Source: Desulfocapsaceae bacterium
GTDB taxonomy: Bacteria > Desulfobacterota > Desulfobulbia > Desulfobulbales > Desulfocapsaceae
NCBI GenBank assembly: GCA_028697885.1
Contig: JAQVER010000039.1
Location: 1-36,680 of the forward strand
DNA length: 36,680 bases
Direction: 5' to 3'
Part shown: positions 1 through 6,865 of the stretch, piece after piece
How the letters are laid out: each line of letters begins with the position of its first letter
Numbering within the stretch: the stretch's first letter is position 1
The notes under the pieces: model-generated
Database searches by the model: none
Told to the model about the DNA's origin: nothing
What the model saw: the letters and a program-made list of their open reading frames with translations, nothing else
Position numbers and translations under genes: made by a program

Positions 1-269
1 GTGACATCAAGGGCGATAATTTCACAGTCAAGTCGCTGAGCCATTTTCATGGCATAGTCTGTAACCTGCGCCGTATATTCTCCATCCTGAACCATAAGTA
101 CTTTTGTTGGGGAATTTCTCTGGTCTACCATCCTGGCCAGGATATCAGCGCCTGAAGTCAGACTACCAGCCGCCATTACACCCATATCGACAGATTCTTC
201 TTTGATTTTTTTTACATTGACTTGTTTCGTTTTTTTCAGTCCCAATGCAAACCAATCAGTAAATCCCAT
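1..269 (-). CDS. Universal stress protein (UspA-like), N-terminal part, cut by window edge
   Basis: The minus-strand frame starts at ATG 269 behind a good ribosome site (AGGAG) and runs off the left edge with about 89 codons visible. After a basic stretch of about 25 residues it reads TKVLMVQDGEYTAQVTDYA and then an amphipathic helix ending CEIIALDV, which is the beta1-alpha1-beta2 opening of a Usp fold (nucleotide-binding, cytoplasmic). The N-terminal extension before the Usp core is longer than in single-domain UspA. The gene has its own sigma-54-type promoter at 338-354, so it is probably induced by an NtrC-type regulator rather than constitutive. Family assignment is by pattern recognition. 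The C-terminal half, which would hold the G-2x-G-9x-G nucleotide motif, is not visible. Confidence 0.72.
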   Translation of the reverse strand, partial: MGFTDWFALGLKKTKQVNVKKIKEESVDMGVMAAGSLTSGADILARMVDQRNSPTKVLMVQDGEYTAQVTDYAMKMAQRLDCEIIALDV

Positions 270-337
270 GATGTTCTCCTCGCTATGATAGGTGTTTGTG
301 AACGTTTGTTTATCTATCGTGCCTTTGCCTAGTACTA

Positions 338-354
338 TGCACTTGTCATGCCAA
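338..354 (-). promoter_or_regulatory. Sigma-54 (-24/-12) promoter of the usp gene
   Basis: On the minus strand the sequence is TTGGCATGACAAGTGCA, with GG and GC exactly 10 bases apart as RpoN requires. It matches the TGGCAY-N5-TTGCA consensus except for GTGC in place of TTGC at -12. Transcription would start near 327, leaving a leader of about 58 bases before ATG 269. Two upstream dyads at 446-460 and 585-599 are centred about 126 and 265 bases upstream of that start. Confidence 0.7.
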
Positions 355-445
355 TTTTATTAATTTTTTTATCAAAAGAAAACAGTATCTTACAGAGACG
401 CCCTAAAAGACGATGCTGACGCCCTTAAGCCGTCATCCTCTAATT

Positions 446-599
446 ATTGCAGCTTGAAACAGTCATCGTCCCGATATCAAGTAAAATGTAGCCTTCTTGA
501 CAAGAGCAGACAGCATTCACCATGCATAACATCAAGGAATATATAGATATTCCTTACATAATGCCTTATAAGAGACAGAAGACTGTTGCAGGATGAAAC
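446..599 (-). promoter_or_regulatory. Putative enhancer sites (RTTKC-N5-GMAAC) upstream of usp
   Basis: Two 15-base sites lie upstream of the usp promoter: ATTGCAGCTTGAAAC (446-460) and GTTGCAGGATGAAAC (585-599). Both fit the pattern RTTKC-N5-GMAAC also found before the other two sigma-54 promoters of the window. TGTTGCA (584-590) additionally pairs with TGCAACA (612-618), giving a wider inverted repeat. The likely ligand is one of the two NtrC-type regulators encoded at 5315-9693; this is inference. Confidence 0.5.
534..555. repeat. Perfect 9-bp inverted repeat
   Basis: AAGGAATAT (534-542) and ATATTCCTT (547-555) are exact complements around a 4-base loop. The stem is AT-rich and has no T-run, so it is a poor terminator. 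It lies downstream of lon-REC and upstream of the usp promoter. Confidence 0.4.
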
Positions 600-734
600 T
601 ACGTAACAGAATGCAACAAAAGACGTATCAGAAGGTACGGAGAGGGAAAAAGACAAAAGCGCTGAGAAGATGATTACCTTGCGATGCCAACAAGTTATCA
701 ACTCAAGCCTTGATGATTTTTGCTAAGGAAAGGT

Positions 735-2762
735 TCAGGAAAGCAGGTGCGGAATCGCCTCGTCAAGCGTATCAACATACACCAGCTCCAGATGCCCCAT
801 AACATCATCACTTAATGAGGTCACATCTTCCTGGTTTTTGGCGGGCAAGACAACTTTAACACAACCGGTTCGGACACCAGCCAGGAGCTTTTCACGAATG
901 CCACCAACAGGCAGGACCTGGCCTGTCAGTGTCATCTCACCAGTAACCGCCACGGTACGATGCGCCGGACGGCCAGTCAGCAAAGAGACCAGCGCGATGG
1001 CTATAGCCAGGCCTGCCGAGGGGCCATCTTTTGAAACCGCACCGGCTGGTAAATGAATATGGATATCCGAATGATCGTAGAAATCAGGCGCGATACCAAG
1101 TGCTTCAGCATTGCTTCTTATATAACTCAACGCGGTCTGGGCCGATTCACGCAACACTTCGCCCAGAGATCCGGTAAGGATAAGATTCGTGTGCCCCCGC
1201 ATTATCAAGGACTCAATAAACATAATTTGACCACCAAACTGGGTCCAGACCAAGCTGGTCACGACCCCAGCCTTGTCCTCGCCTTCGGCGGCTTCCTGAC
1301 GATATTTACGAGGCCCGAGCATAGCAGTGATTGCAGCATTATCGATATCAGGCAATGATCCCTGCGCGTCATTCTGCAGGACCTTCAAGGCGAGTTTACG
1401 ACAAATGGTTCCGATTTCCCGATTAAGCCCACGCACTCCGGATTCCCTGGTATATTCGACAATCAGTTTCCCAAAGGCCTCATCGCTGATCCGGGGATTG
1501 ATTGCGGTCAAGCCATGAGCCGCTAACTGCTTGGGTAACAAATATTTCCTGGCAATGACCTGTTTTTCCTGGAAGGAATAACTGGGGAACTCGATCACTT
1601 CCAGGCGATCCAGTAAAGGACCTGGCAATTTGGTGATGTCATTGGCCGTGGCAATAAAGAGGACACCGGACAGATCAAAGGGGATATCAAGATAATGATC
1701 AATAAAGTTCTTGTTCTGTTCAGGATCTAGGACCTCAAGCAAAGCTGAAGCGGGATCGCCCCTGAAATCCTGGCCGATCTTGTCAATCTCATCAAGGATA
1801 AAACAGGGATTACTCACGCCCACCCGTTTAATTTCATTGATGATACGACCTGTCATGGCACCGACATAGGTTCTTCGATGTCCACGAATTTCAGCCTCAT
1901 CACGTAGACCCGCCATGGAGAGACGAACAAACTCCCGACCAAGGGAGGTCGCCACGGATTGGCCGATAGAGGTCTTTCCGGTACCAGGAGGACCGGAAAA
2001 GCAGAGAACAGGCCCATGGCTGACGTGTAGCTTTTTCTGTTTCTGCAGGAGCGCCTCGACCGTCTCTTTCAGTTCGTCAAGCCGGACCGGTTTCGACAGA
2101 TAATGGGTCGCCCCTTTACGCAGGGCATCCACGGCATTTGACACCGTAGCATAACCGGTAACCATAACGACACTGGTCTCGGGAGATGCCTTGGACATCT
2201 TGTCAATCAGGGTAAGGCCATCCATCTTATCCATTTTCAGGTCAGTGATCATCACATCAAAATGATCACTGTTTTCAACCTGCTGCAACGCATCCAAACC
2301 GTTTGCGGCGACCTGAACCGTATGACCAAGCCCCTTAAAAAAACGTTGCATATTCTTGAGGGCAATCTCCTCATCATCAACGATCAATATTCTTGACTGC
2401 TGTTGATTTTTCAGGGTCTTGGTGGCAAGGAATTCCAGTACGCGCTCCTTAACTGCGTCAAGGCCGTAATGATGCGAGGCCATGATGGATTCAGCTCGCT
2501 TGAGATCAAGGTTATCCTGCGTCTCCTTAAACCACGGCAGAGACAACAGCAACTCGACATAGTCAATGCCTATGGAAAACTCGGCGGCAAATGGATCAAT
2601 TTTTCCCAGACGATCAAGTTCACCTGTTACCTGACGGGCAACGTATGGCGGTAAATCAATGTTAGCGCTCCTGATTTTCAGGTCGGCTAACTGTCCAGAA
2701 CTGAGATTTTCTCCTGATTCGGAGGATTGGGGGGCAACTTCTTTTTTGGAGAAAAAACTCAT
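735..2762 (-). CDS. Lon-type ATP-dependent protease with an inserted response-regulator receiver domain
   Basis: A 675-residue S16 protease. The usual N-terminal LON substrate domain is missing. Residues about 25-120 match the helical segment before the ATPase (SLPWFKETQDNLDL, YGLDAVKERVLEFLA). A complete CheY-like receiver then fills residues 123-242, with acidic pocket D129/D130, phospho-acceptor D174 in MITDLKM, T202 and K224. The AAA+ module follows with Walker A GPPGTGKTS (257-265) and Walker B FILDEID (321-327). The protease domain has catalytic S582 (KDGPSAG) and K625 (GGIREKL), 43 residues apart as in E. coli Lon. All catalytic residues are intact, so it should be an active cytoplasmic protease whose ATPase may be gated by phosphorylation. 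The receiver closely resembles those of the NtrC-type regulator at 5315 and the single-domain regulator at 14672, suggesting a shared kinase. Confidence 0.93.
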   Translation of the reverse strand: MSFFSKKEVAPQSSESGENLSSGQLADLKIRSANIDLPPYVARQVTGELDRLGKIDPFAAEFSIGIDYVELLLSLPWFKETQDNLDLKRAESIMASHHYGLDAVKERVLEFLATKTLKNQQQSRILIVDDEEIALKNMQRFFKGLGHTVQVAANGLDALQQVENSDHFDVMITDLKMDKMDGLTLIDKMSKASPETSVVMVTGYATVSNAVDALRKGATHYLSKPVRLDELKETVEALLQKQKKLHVSHGPVLCFSGPPGTGKTSIGQSVATSLGREFVRLSMAGLRDEAEIRGHRRTYVGAMTGRIINEIKRVGVSNPCFILDEIDKIGQDFRGDPASALLEVLDPEQNKNFIDHYLDIPFDLSGVLFIATANDITKLPGPLLDRLEVIEFPSYSFQEKQVIARKYLLPKQLAAHGLTAINPRISDEAFGKLIVEYTRESGVRGLNREIGTICRKLALKVLQNDAQGSLPDIDNAAITAMLGPRKYRQEAAEGEDKAGVVTSLVWTQFGGQIMFIESLIMRGHTNLILTGSLGEVLRESAQTALSYIRSNAEALGIAPDFYDHSDIHIHLPAGAVSKDGPSAGLAIAIALVSLLTGRPAHRTVAVTGEMTLTGQVLPVGGIREKLLAGVRTGCVKVVLPAKNQEDVTSLSDDVMGHLELVYVDTLDEAIPHLLS

Positions 2763-2839
2763 GACTGTCCATCCGTTGAAAAAAAGGTTTGTGCGTCAGG
2801 GAAATGATAGTAAAAAAACATTCCCCAATTGTACAAACG

Positions 2840-2867
2840 ATCTTAGTCATGAATTCCAAAATTTCAA
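2840..2867 (-). promoter_or_regulatory. Possible sigma-70 promoter of lon-REC
   Basis: On the minus strand TTGAAA (2867-2862) and TAAGAT (2845-2840) are 16 bases apart, about 80 bases before the lon-REC start and overlapping the 3' end of the antitoxin-like gene. The match is moderate and no sigma-54 alternative was found in this gap. Confidence 0.3.
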
Positions 2868-3199
2868 CGACAATTATAAGGCTGAATAAGAATTTTAGCC
2901 GGAATGTTGAGATGCCTGTGAAGGTTGCGTATCATTCGGAGGGAAAGTGGTTTTCTACGATTAAGCACGGAACTTATATTGCCGGAGCTACCAATATCCG
3001 CCTTTAAATCCATATTGCGCAGGCCTCGTTGAGCCATAACTTCTTTCAGGTACTCAATAGGGTCCGGTAGATGTTCATTTTCATACAACTCTCCGGCAGA
3101 TTCAATTGAAGAGATCATTTTGTCAAGAATTTCATCTTCTTGATTGAAAACAAATTGCTCACTCCTTTCCATTACGCTTGCCAAGTTTATAGTATCCAT
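2864..3199 (-). CDS. HigA-like antitoxin / XRE-family regulator without visible toxin partner
   Basis: A 111-residue protein. Residues about 45-108 (PIEYLKEVMAQRGL, then SSVLNRRKPLSLRMIRNLHR, then LNIPAKILIQPY) closely follow the C-terminal helix-turn-helix of E. coli HigA/YgjM-type antitoxins, which bind operator DNA and neutralise an RNase toxin. The start at 3199 has AGGAG eight bases upstream. HigB normally precedes or adjoins higA, but 3200-3670 holds no HigB-like frame on either strand, and downstream comes lon-REC. It may be a solitary antitoxin recruited as a regulator, or the survivor of a decayed pair. Its neighbour is a Lon-family protease, and Lon is the usual degrader of antitoxins; any functional link is inference. 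Confidence 0.75.
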   Translation of the reverse strand: MDTINLASVMERSEQFVFNQEDEILDKMISSIESAGELYENEHLPDPIEYLKEVMAQRGLRNMDLKADIGSSGNISSVLNRRKPLSLRMIRNLHRHLNIPAKILIQPYNCR

Positions 3200-3533
3200 A
3201 GTTTTTCTCCTAATACAAACAACTGCTATTTACATAAAAGACTGGCACTGTTTGGGTTGCATCGTCAGCTTGAACAACACAAAACGATAGCAAAATCTTT
3301 TACCATATGAAGCTTATCAAGCATCTTCCTCTCACTCAGTAGATTCATTACGAATATATTACAATTTTGATTTGCAACCTGTATGCCGTTTTTCATCCTG
3401 TTTCATAAAAAAGAAGATGAGCACTTTCCAGAACTCTACCTTCAGGTGAAAAATAAAAGGAAGGAGAGGAATAAAAATTTACTGCACGGCGTAACAACTT
3501 GCCCACACCAGAAATTCATAATTCTTCTATCCG

Positions 3534-3592
3534 GCAACAAGTGTTGCAAAAAGCAACATGCGCCGTTGCGACAATGTTGTTAAAATGCAACA
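3534..3592 (+). promoter_or_regulatory. Cluster of GCAACA/TGTTGC dyads (enhancer for the kinase/regulator 1 operon)
   Basis: Six-base half-sites alternate here: GCAACA (3534-3539), TGTTGC (3542-3547), GCAACA (3553-3558), then TGTTG (3575-3579) and GCAACA (3587-3592). TGTTGCAAAAAGCAACA (3542-3558) is a perfect dyad with a 5-base centre. A second, looser dyad is centred at about 3583, some 33 bases away. They sit about 130-160 bases before the predicted start of the sigma-54 promoter at 3686, typical of upstream activator sites for NtrC-type proteins. Confidence 0.65.
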
Positions 3593-3685
3593 CTTCACTG
3601 AGAGACTGTCGGGAACTGGCGAACAATACTTTTTGCAATATTGCAGAGAAAGAATAGCAGTATCAATCATGTTTTATTTTGCATT

Positions 3686-3700
3686 TGGCCTCAAACTTGC
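3686..3700 (+). promoter_or_regulatory. Sigma-54 (-24/-12) promoter of the kinase/regulator 1 operon
   Basis: TGGCCTCAAACTTGC, followed by T, has TGGC and TTGC elements with the GG-N10-GC spacing of RpoN promoters. Predicted transcription start is about 3712, leaving a leader of about 138 bases to the ATG at 3850. The promoter argues against an earlier TTG start at 3679, because that codon lies upstream of the transcript. Confidence 0.75.
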
Positions 3701-3849
3701 TAATGATACTAAATGGTTTACAAAATTATCTCTTAAACCATTCCATTACACATGAAGACTCTATCCGGGGACCCAAAAGAGAAGAGGACGACGGATCCAT
3801 CGTTCCCAGTGTGCACTCTCCCGGCGGGGTGACAAGAGCGCGAGGTACT

Positions 3850-5322
3850 ATGTTTGCTTTAAATCTACGCCAGAAGATGATTGGCTGTTTTTGCCTTCAT
3901 CTGTTTTTTTACATCATTATTGTGCTCACTTTCTTAAAAGATTTTGACATGTTTAACGAGGATGTCGCTTTATTAATCCATGCCGGGAACATCAGTAATA
4001 TCTGCCTTGAAATACGACGTTATGAGAAAAACTACATCATTGCTCCTAACAATGATGATTTTACCAAAGTCCTTGAATACATAAACGAGGCTCAGCAATT
4101 TGCTCCCCGAGTCATGAATGATTTAAAGATCATGCCTCAGCCGACACACCTACAGGACATTTCCGCCAAACTTGCGGAATATAAGATGAATTTCCAAAAC
4201 CTTAAAGAACAATGCCTCTCGGGCCAGGAGCTGGCCGTATGCCCCTTGCGAGAGAAAGTACGTGGCCTGGGACAAGAATTGGTCAACATCACCGGAGACC
4301 TTATCCAGTTTGAACAGCACAAAATGAACACCTTTATCGCCAAGTTTAAAAGTCGACTGGCAAAAACGATTTCTTTTCTTGTCCTTCTCTCAATTTTTAC
4401 TATTGCTACTCTCTACATCTCAATTATCAAGCCCTTAAAAAGGGTAGAAAAAGCGGCAATAGCCATTGCAAATGGGACCTTTTCTCCGCTACCCGTTGAT
4501 GAAAACAAAGGTGAGGTGCGCAGTGTGCTTAGGGCCTTTAATAAAATGGTTACAGATCTCGAGAAACAACAGGAACAGCTCTTCCAAGCGGCAAAGCTCT
4601 CTTCAATTGGCACCCTGGCCTCAGGAACAGCGCACCAGATAAATAATCCGCTCAATAATATCGCAACGTCCTGCCAACTGGCCCTTGCGGAGATAGACCC
4701 AGAGCAGAGTCCTATTGTTGTCAAGATGCTGGAGACCATTAACCAGGAAACCGAACGGGCCGGAAAAATTGTGCGTGGATTGCTGGAATTTTCCAGGGAT
4801 CAGGATTTTTCCCTACATCCATATCCTCTTGCCGAAGTTGTAAACAAAGTAAAACAGCTTGTTGCCTGCGAAGTCCCGGCCGGCGTTGATATGCAGATTG
4901 ATATCCCTGGGGATATAATCCTCTATATCGATATGCATAAAATGATTGAAGCCTTATTGAATCTGACAATCAATGCCCTCCAGGCCATCACCGAACCACC
5001 GGGGATCGTCTCTATTGCAGCAGAAAAAGATGGCAACAATAGCAATGCAGTCATTACCATTGCCGATACAGGCCGAGGCATTGATAAGGAGAACCTGCAA
5101 AAAATATTTGATCCGTTTTTTACAACCAAAAATGCAGAAAATGGTACCGGCCTCGGTCTGGCAGTTGCTTATGGGATTATAAATAAACTGAAAGGGTCCA
5201 TTCACGTAGAATCGCAGGAAGGAAAGGGAACTCGGTTCATTATCACACTGCCGCTCCACCTCGGAGCTGACGAATCAGCTTCTTCCGGTCAAACTCCAAT
5301 ATCCAGGAATGACAATGTCTGA
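3850..5322 (+). CDS. Membrane sensor histidine kinase 1 (NtrB-type, HAMP)
   Basis: A 490-residue inner-membrane kinase. TM1 spans about 11-29; a helical periplasmic domain (30-170) contains [14 protein letters not shown] at 51-64, a signature resembling helical bimodular (HBM/TorS-type) sensor domains; TM2 spans about 171-193; HAMP follows. HisKA has phospho-His H262 in [13 protein letters not shown]. The ATPase has [17 protein letters not shown] and [15 protein letters not shown]. There is no receiver domain. ATG 3850 is chosen because GAGG lies just upstream and the sigma-54 promoter precludes an earlier start. The regulator gene overlaps its end by 8 bases, so they form a cognate pair. C122 and C131 in the periplasmic domain recur as C125/C130 in the second kinase. 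The ligand is unknown; the HBM resemblance would allow small organic acids, but a redox or sulfur signal fits the cysteines. Confidence 0.88.
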   Translation: MFALNLRQKMIGCFCLHLFFYIIIVLTFLKDFDMFNEDVALLIHAGNISNICLEIRRYEKNYIIAPNNDDFTKVLEYINEAQQFAPRVMNDLKIMPQPTHLQDISAKLAEYKMNFQNLKEQCLSGQELAVCPLREKVRGLGQELVNITGDLIQFEQHKMNTFIAKFKSRLAKTISFLVLLSIFTIATLYISIIKPLKRVEKAAIAIANGTFSPLPVDENKGEVRSVLRAFNKMVTDLEKQQEQLFQAAKLSSIGTLASGTAHQINNPLNNIATSCQLALAEIDPEQSPIVVKMLETINQETERAGKIVRGLLEFSRDQDFSLHPYPLAEVVNKVKQLVACEVPAGVDMQIDIPGDIILYIDMHKMIEALLNLTINALQAITEPPGIVSIAAEKDGNNSNAVITIADTGRGIDKENLQKIFDPFFTTKNAENGTGLGLAVAYGIINKLKGSIHVESQEGKGTRFIITLPLHLGADESASSGQTPISRNDNV

Positions 5323-6691
5323 TAAACCTACTATTGCAATTTTACTGGTTGACGATGAGGTGATAAACCTTGAAAATGTCGGTCACTTCCTCGAGCAGCA
5401 AGGGTTCCAGGTCACAACTGCAACAAACGGCAGTGAAGCAATCAGCTTGTTGCAGCAGTCCCATTTCGATCTGGTAATAACAGATTTAAAAATGGGTGAT
5501 GTTGATGGCATTCAAGTTATGAATACCGCCAAGGAACTCCAGCCCGAGATTGAGGTTATTATTATTACCGGCTATGCGACCATCAACTCAGCGGTAGATG
5601 TCATGGCTCAGGGAGCATTCTATTACCTCTCTAAACCGATTAAACTCAAGGAACTTCACGCCCTGGTTCTCAGGGCTCTTGAGAAAACAATGCTGCTCAA
5701 GGAGATCACTCGTCTCAAACGACACATCAAGACTCAACAGGGGACGACTCAGTTTATTGGCCAGAACCCGGCAATACTGGAGCTTAAAGATTCAATTGTC
5801 CGTTTTGCCCAACTTGACTGTAATATTTTGATCACCGGTGAGACCGGGACCGGTAAAGAGTTGGTGGCCAGGACCATTTATGAACTGAGTCCCAGGGCCA
5901 ATAAGCGTTTTCTCCCTATCAACTGTGGGGCAATGACAGAAGAGCTGATGGTCAACGAACTGTTCGGCCATGAAAAAGATGCCTACACCGATGCTGGTGG
6001 ACTACGTAACGGGCTTCTCGAATCAGCCAATGGCGGAGTTGTTCTGTTTGACGAAATAGGTGAAATGCCGCTTACTATGCAAGTGAAATTATTACGGGTG
6101 TTGCAGGAAAGAAAAATTATCAGGGTCGGCGGGACCAAAGAGATTCCAATCGATATACGTGTACTGGCTGCAACCAACCGGGACCTTAAGGAAGAAGTGC
6201 AAAAAAAAACATTTCGTCAGGATCTGTATTACCGGTTAAATGTTGTCAATCTTCATATTCCGCCACTCCGGGAGAGAAAGGATGATATCCCACTTCTGGT
6301 TAACTATTTTATGGCCAAACATCCTCTGACTGCAGGGAACAAAAGTATCTCTCGGGAAGCGCTAAGGCTGCTTCAATGTTATGATTACCCTGGCAATGCA
6401 CGCGAGCTAGAGAATATCATTGAACGCTCCCTGGCTCTCTGTGATACTTCAGAGATACAACCCTACCACCTCCCCTCGGAGCTCAGCAGCAACCGCAATT
6501 TCCACCTACCCAAAATAGAGGCCGTCAAATCAAGCCAGAGCCTTGACGAAAACGAACGCGAATATATTCTTTCGGTCCTTAAAAGCGTAGACGGGAATAA
6601 GACACAAGCAGCCAAAATCATCGGTATTGACCGGGTTTCCCTCTGGCGAAAGTTGAAAAAATATGAGAATAATGGAATTGATATGGGATAA
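5315..6691 (+). CDS. NtrC-family sigma-54-dependent response regulator 1 with atypical GAFTGA loop
   Basis: Three domains are visible (458 residues from ATG 5315): a receiver at 5-120 (D13/D14, phospho-Asp D57 in VITDLKM, T85, K107), an AAA+ sigma-54 activator domain at about 145-365 (Walker A GETGTGKE at 175-182, Walker B VVLFDEIGEM), and a C-terminal Fis-type helix-turn-helix (about 426-450, NKTQAAKIIGIDRVSLWRK). The sigma-54-contact loop normally reading GAFTGA is DAYTDA (222-227): the key Thr is kept and Phe to Tyr is conservative, but both glycines are Asp. ATG 5315 has AGGA six bases upstream, better than ATG 5309, which touches it. It is coupled to kinase 1. It probably activates its own operon through the TGTTGC dyads, if the altered loop still engages RpoN. 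Confidence 0.9.
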   Translation: MSDKPTIAILLVDDEVINLENVGHFLEQQGFQVTTATNGSEAISLLQQSHFDLVITDLKMGDVDGIQVMNTAKELQPEIEVIIITGYATINSAVDVMAQGAFYYLSKPIKLKELHALVLRALEKTMLLKEITRLKRHIKTQQGTTQFIGQNPAILELKDSIVRFAQLDCNILITGETGTGKELVARTIYELSPRANKRFLPINCGAMTEELMVNELFGHEKDAYTDAGGLRNGLLESANGGVVLFDEIGEMPLTMQVKLLRVLQERKIIRVGGTKEIPIDIRVLAATNRDLKEEVQKKTFRQDLYYRLNVVNLHIPPLRERKDDIPLLVNYFMAKHPLTAGNKSISREALRLLQCYDYPGNARELENIIERSLALCDTSEIQPYHLPSELSSNRNFHLPKIEAVKSSQSLDENEREYILSVLKSVDGNKTQAAKIIGIDRVSLWRKLKKYENNGIDMG

Positions 6692-6740
6692 TATGGCATG
6701 ACAAAATCGGCCGGATGTTTCCTCTTTTTTTTTAATATCA

Positions 6741-6828
6741 GTTGAGAAACTGTAAATTCCTATCCCTCATTCTAATACTTTTATCGGTTCACCCGAATAA
6801 CACTTTCCTGACAAGGTTGAGGAACTGT
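6741..6828 (+). repeat. 13-bp direct repeat upstream of kinase 2
   Basis: GTTGAGAAACTGT (6741-6753) and GTTGAGGAACTGT (6816-6828) differ at one base and lie 75 bases apart, about seven helical turns. Each contains a small dyad, GTT-N4-AAC. They lie within 125 bases of the kinase 2 start codon, where no sigma-54 and no clear sigma-70 promoter could be seen. Confidence 0.4.
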
Positions 6829-6865
6829 GTAGAGTGCGACTGATTATCTGAAACAAGGAAGAACA

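Larger units (their letters stand above)
270..734. other. Intergenic region between usp and lon-REC carrying regulatory sites
   Basis: No convincing gene lies here. A 74-codon minus-strand frame at 477-701 has low-complexity hydrophobic composition, no domain and no clear ribosome site. The region holds the usp sigma-54 promoter, two upstream dyads and an AT-rich hairpin at 534-555. Both flanking genes are on the minus strand, so it contains the 3' end of the lon-REC transcript and the control region of usp. I see no classical terminator for lon-REC. Confidence 0.6.

Noticed and set aside
477..701. 74-codon minus-strand frame downstream of lon-REC
   Set aside because: No domain, no clear ribosome site, composition unlike its neighbours, and it overlaps regulatory dyads.
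3243..3261. TGGCAC ... TTGCA resembling a sigma-54 promoter upstream of the antitoxin-like gene on the plus strand
   Set aside because: The GG to GC distance is 13, not 10, and no gene follows on that strand.
3383..3755. Two short plus-strand frames (66 and 65 codons) before kinase 1
   Set aside because: They cover the TGTTGC dyads and the sigma-54 promoter and have no recognisable domain; no HigB-toxin features.
3679..3849. Upstream TTG start giving kinase 1 an additional 57 residues
   Set aside because: The codon lies upstream of the predicted transcription start; ATG 3850 has a ribosome site and directly precedes TM1.
6692..6740. Possible terminator after regulator 1 (CGGCCG and a run of T)
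   Set aside because: No stable stem adjoins the T-run.
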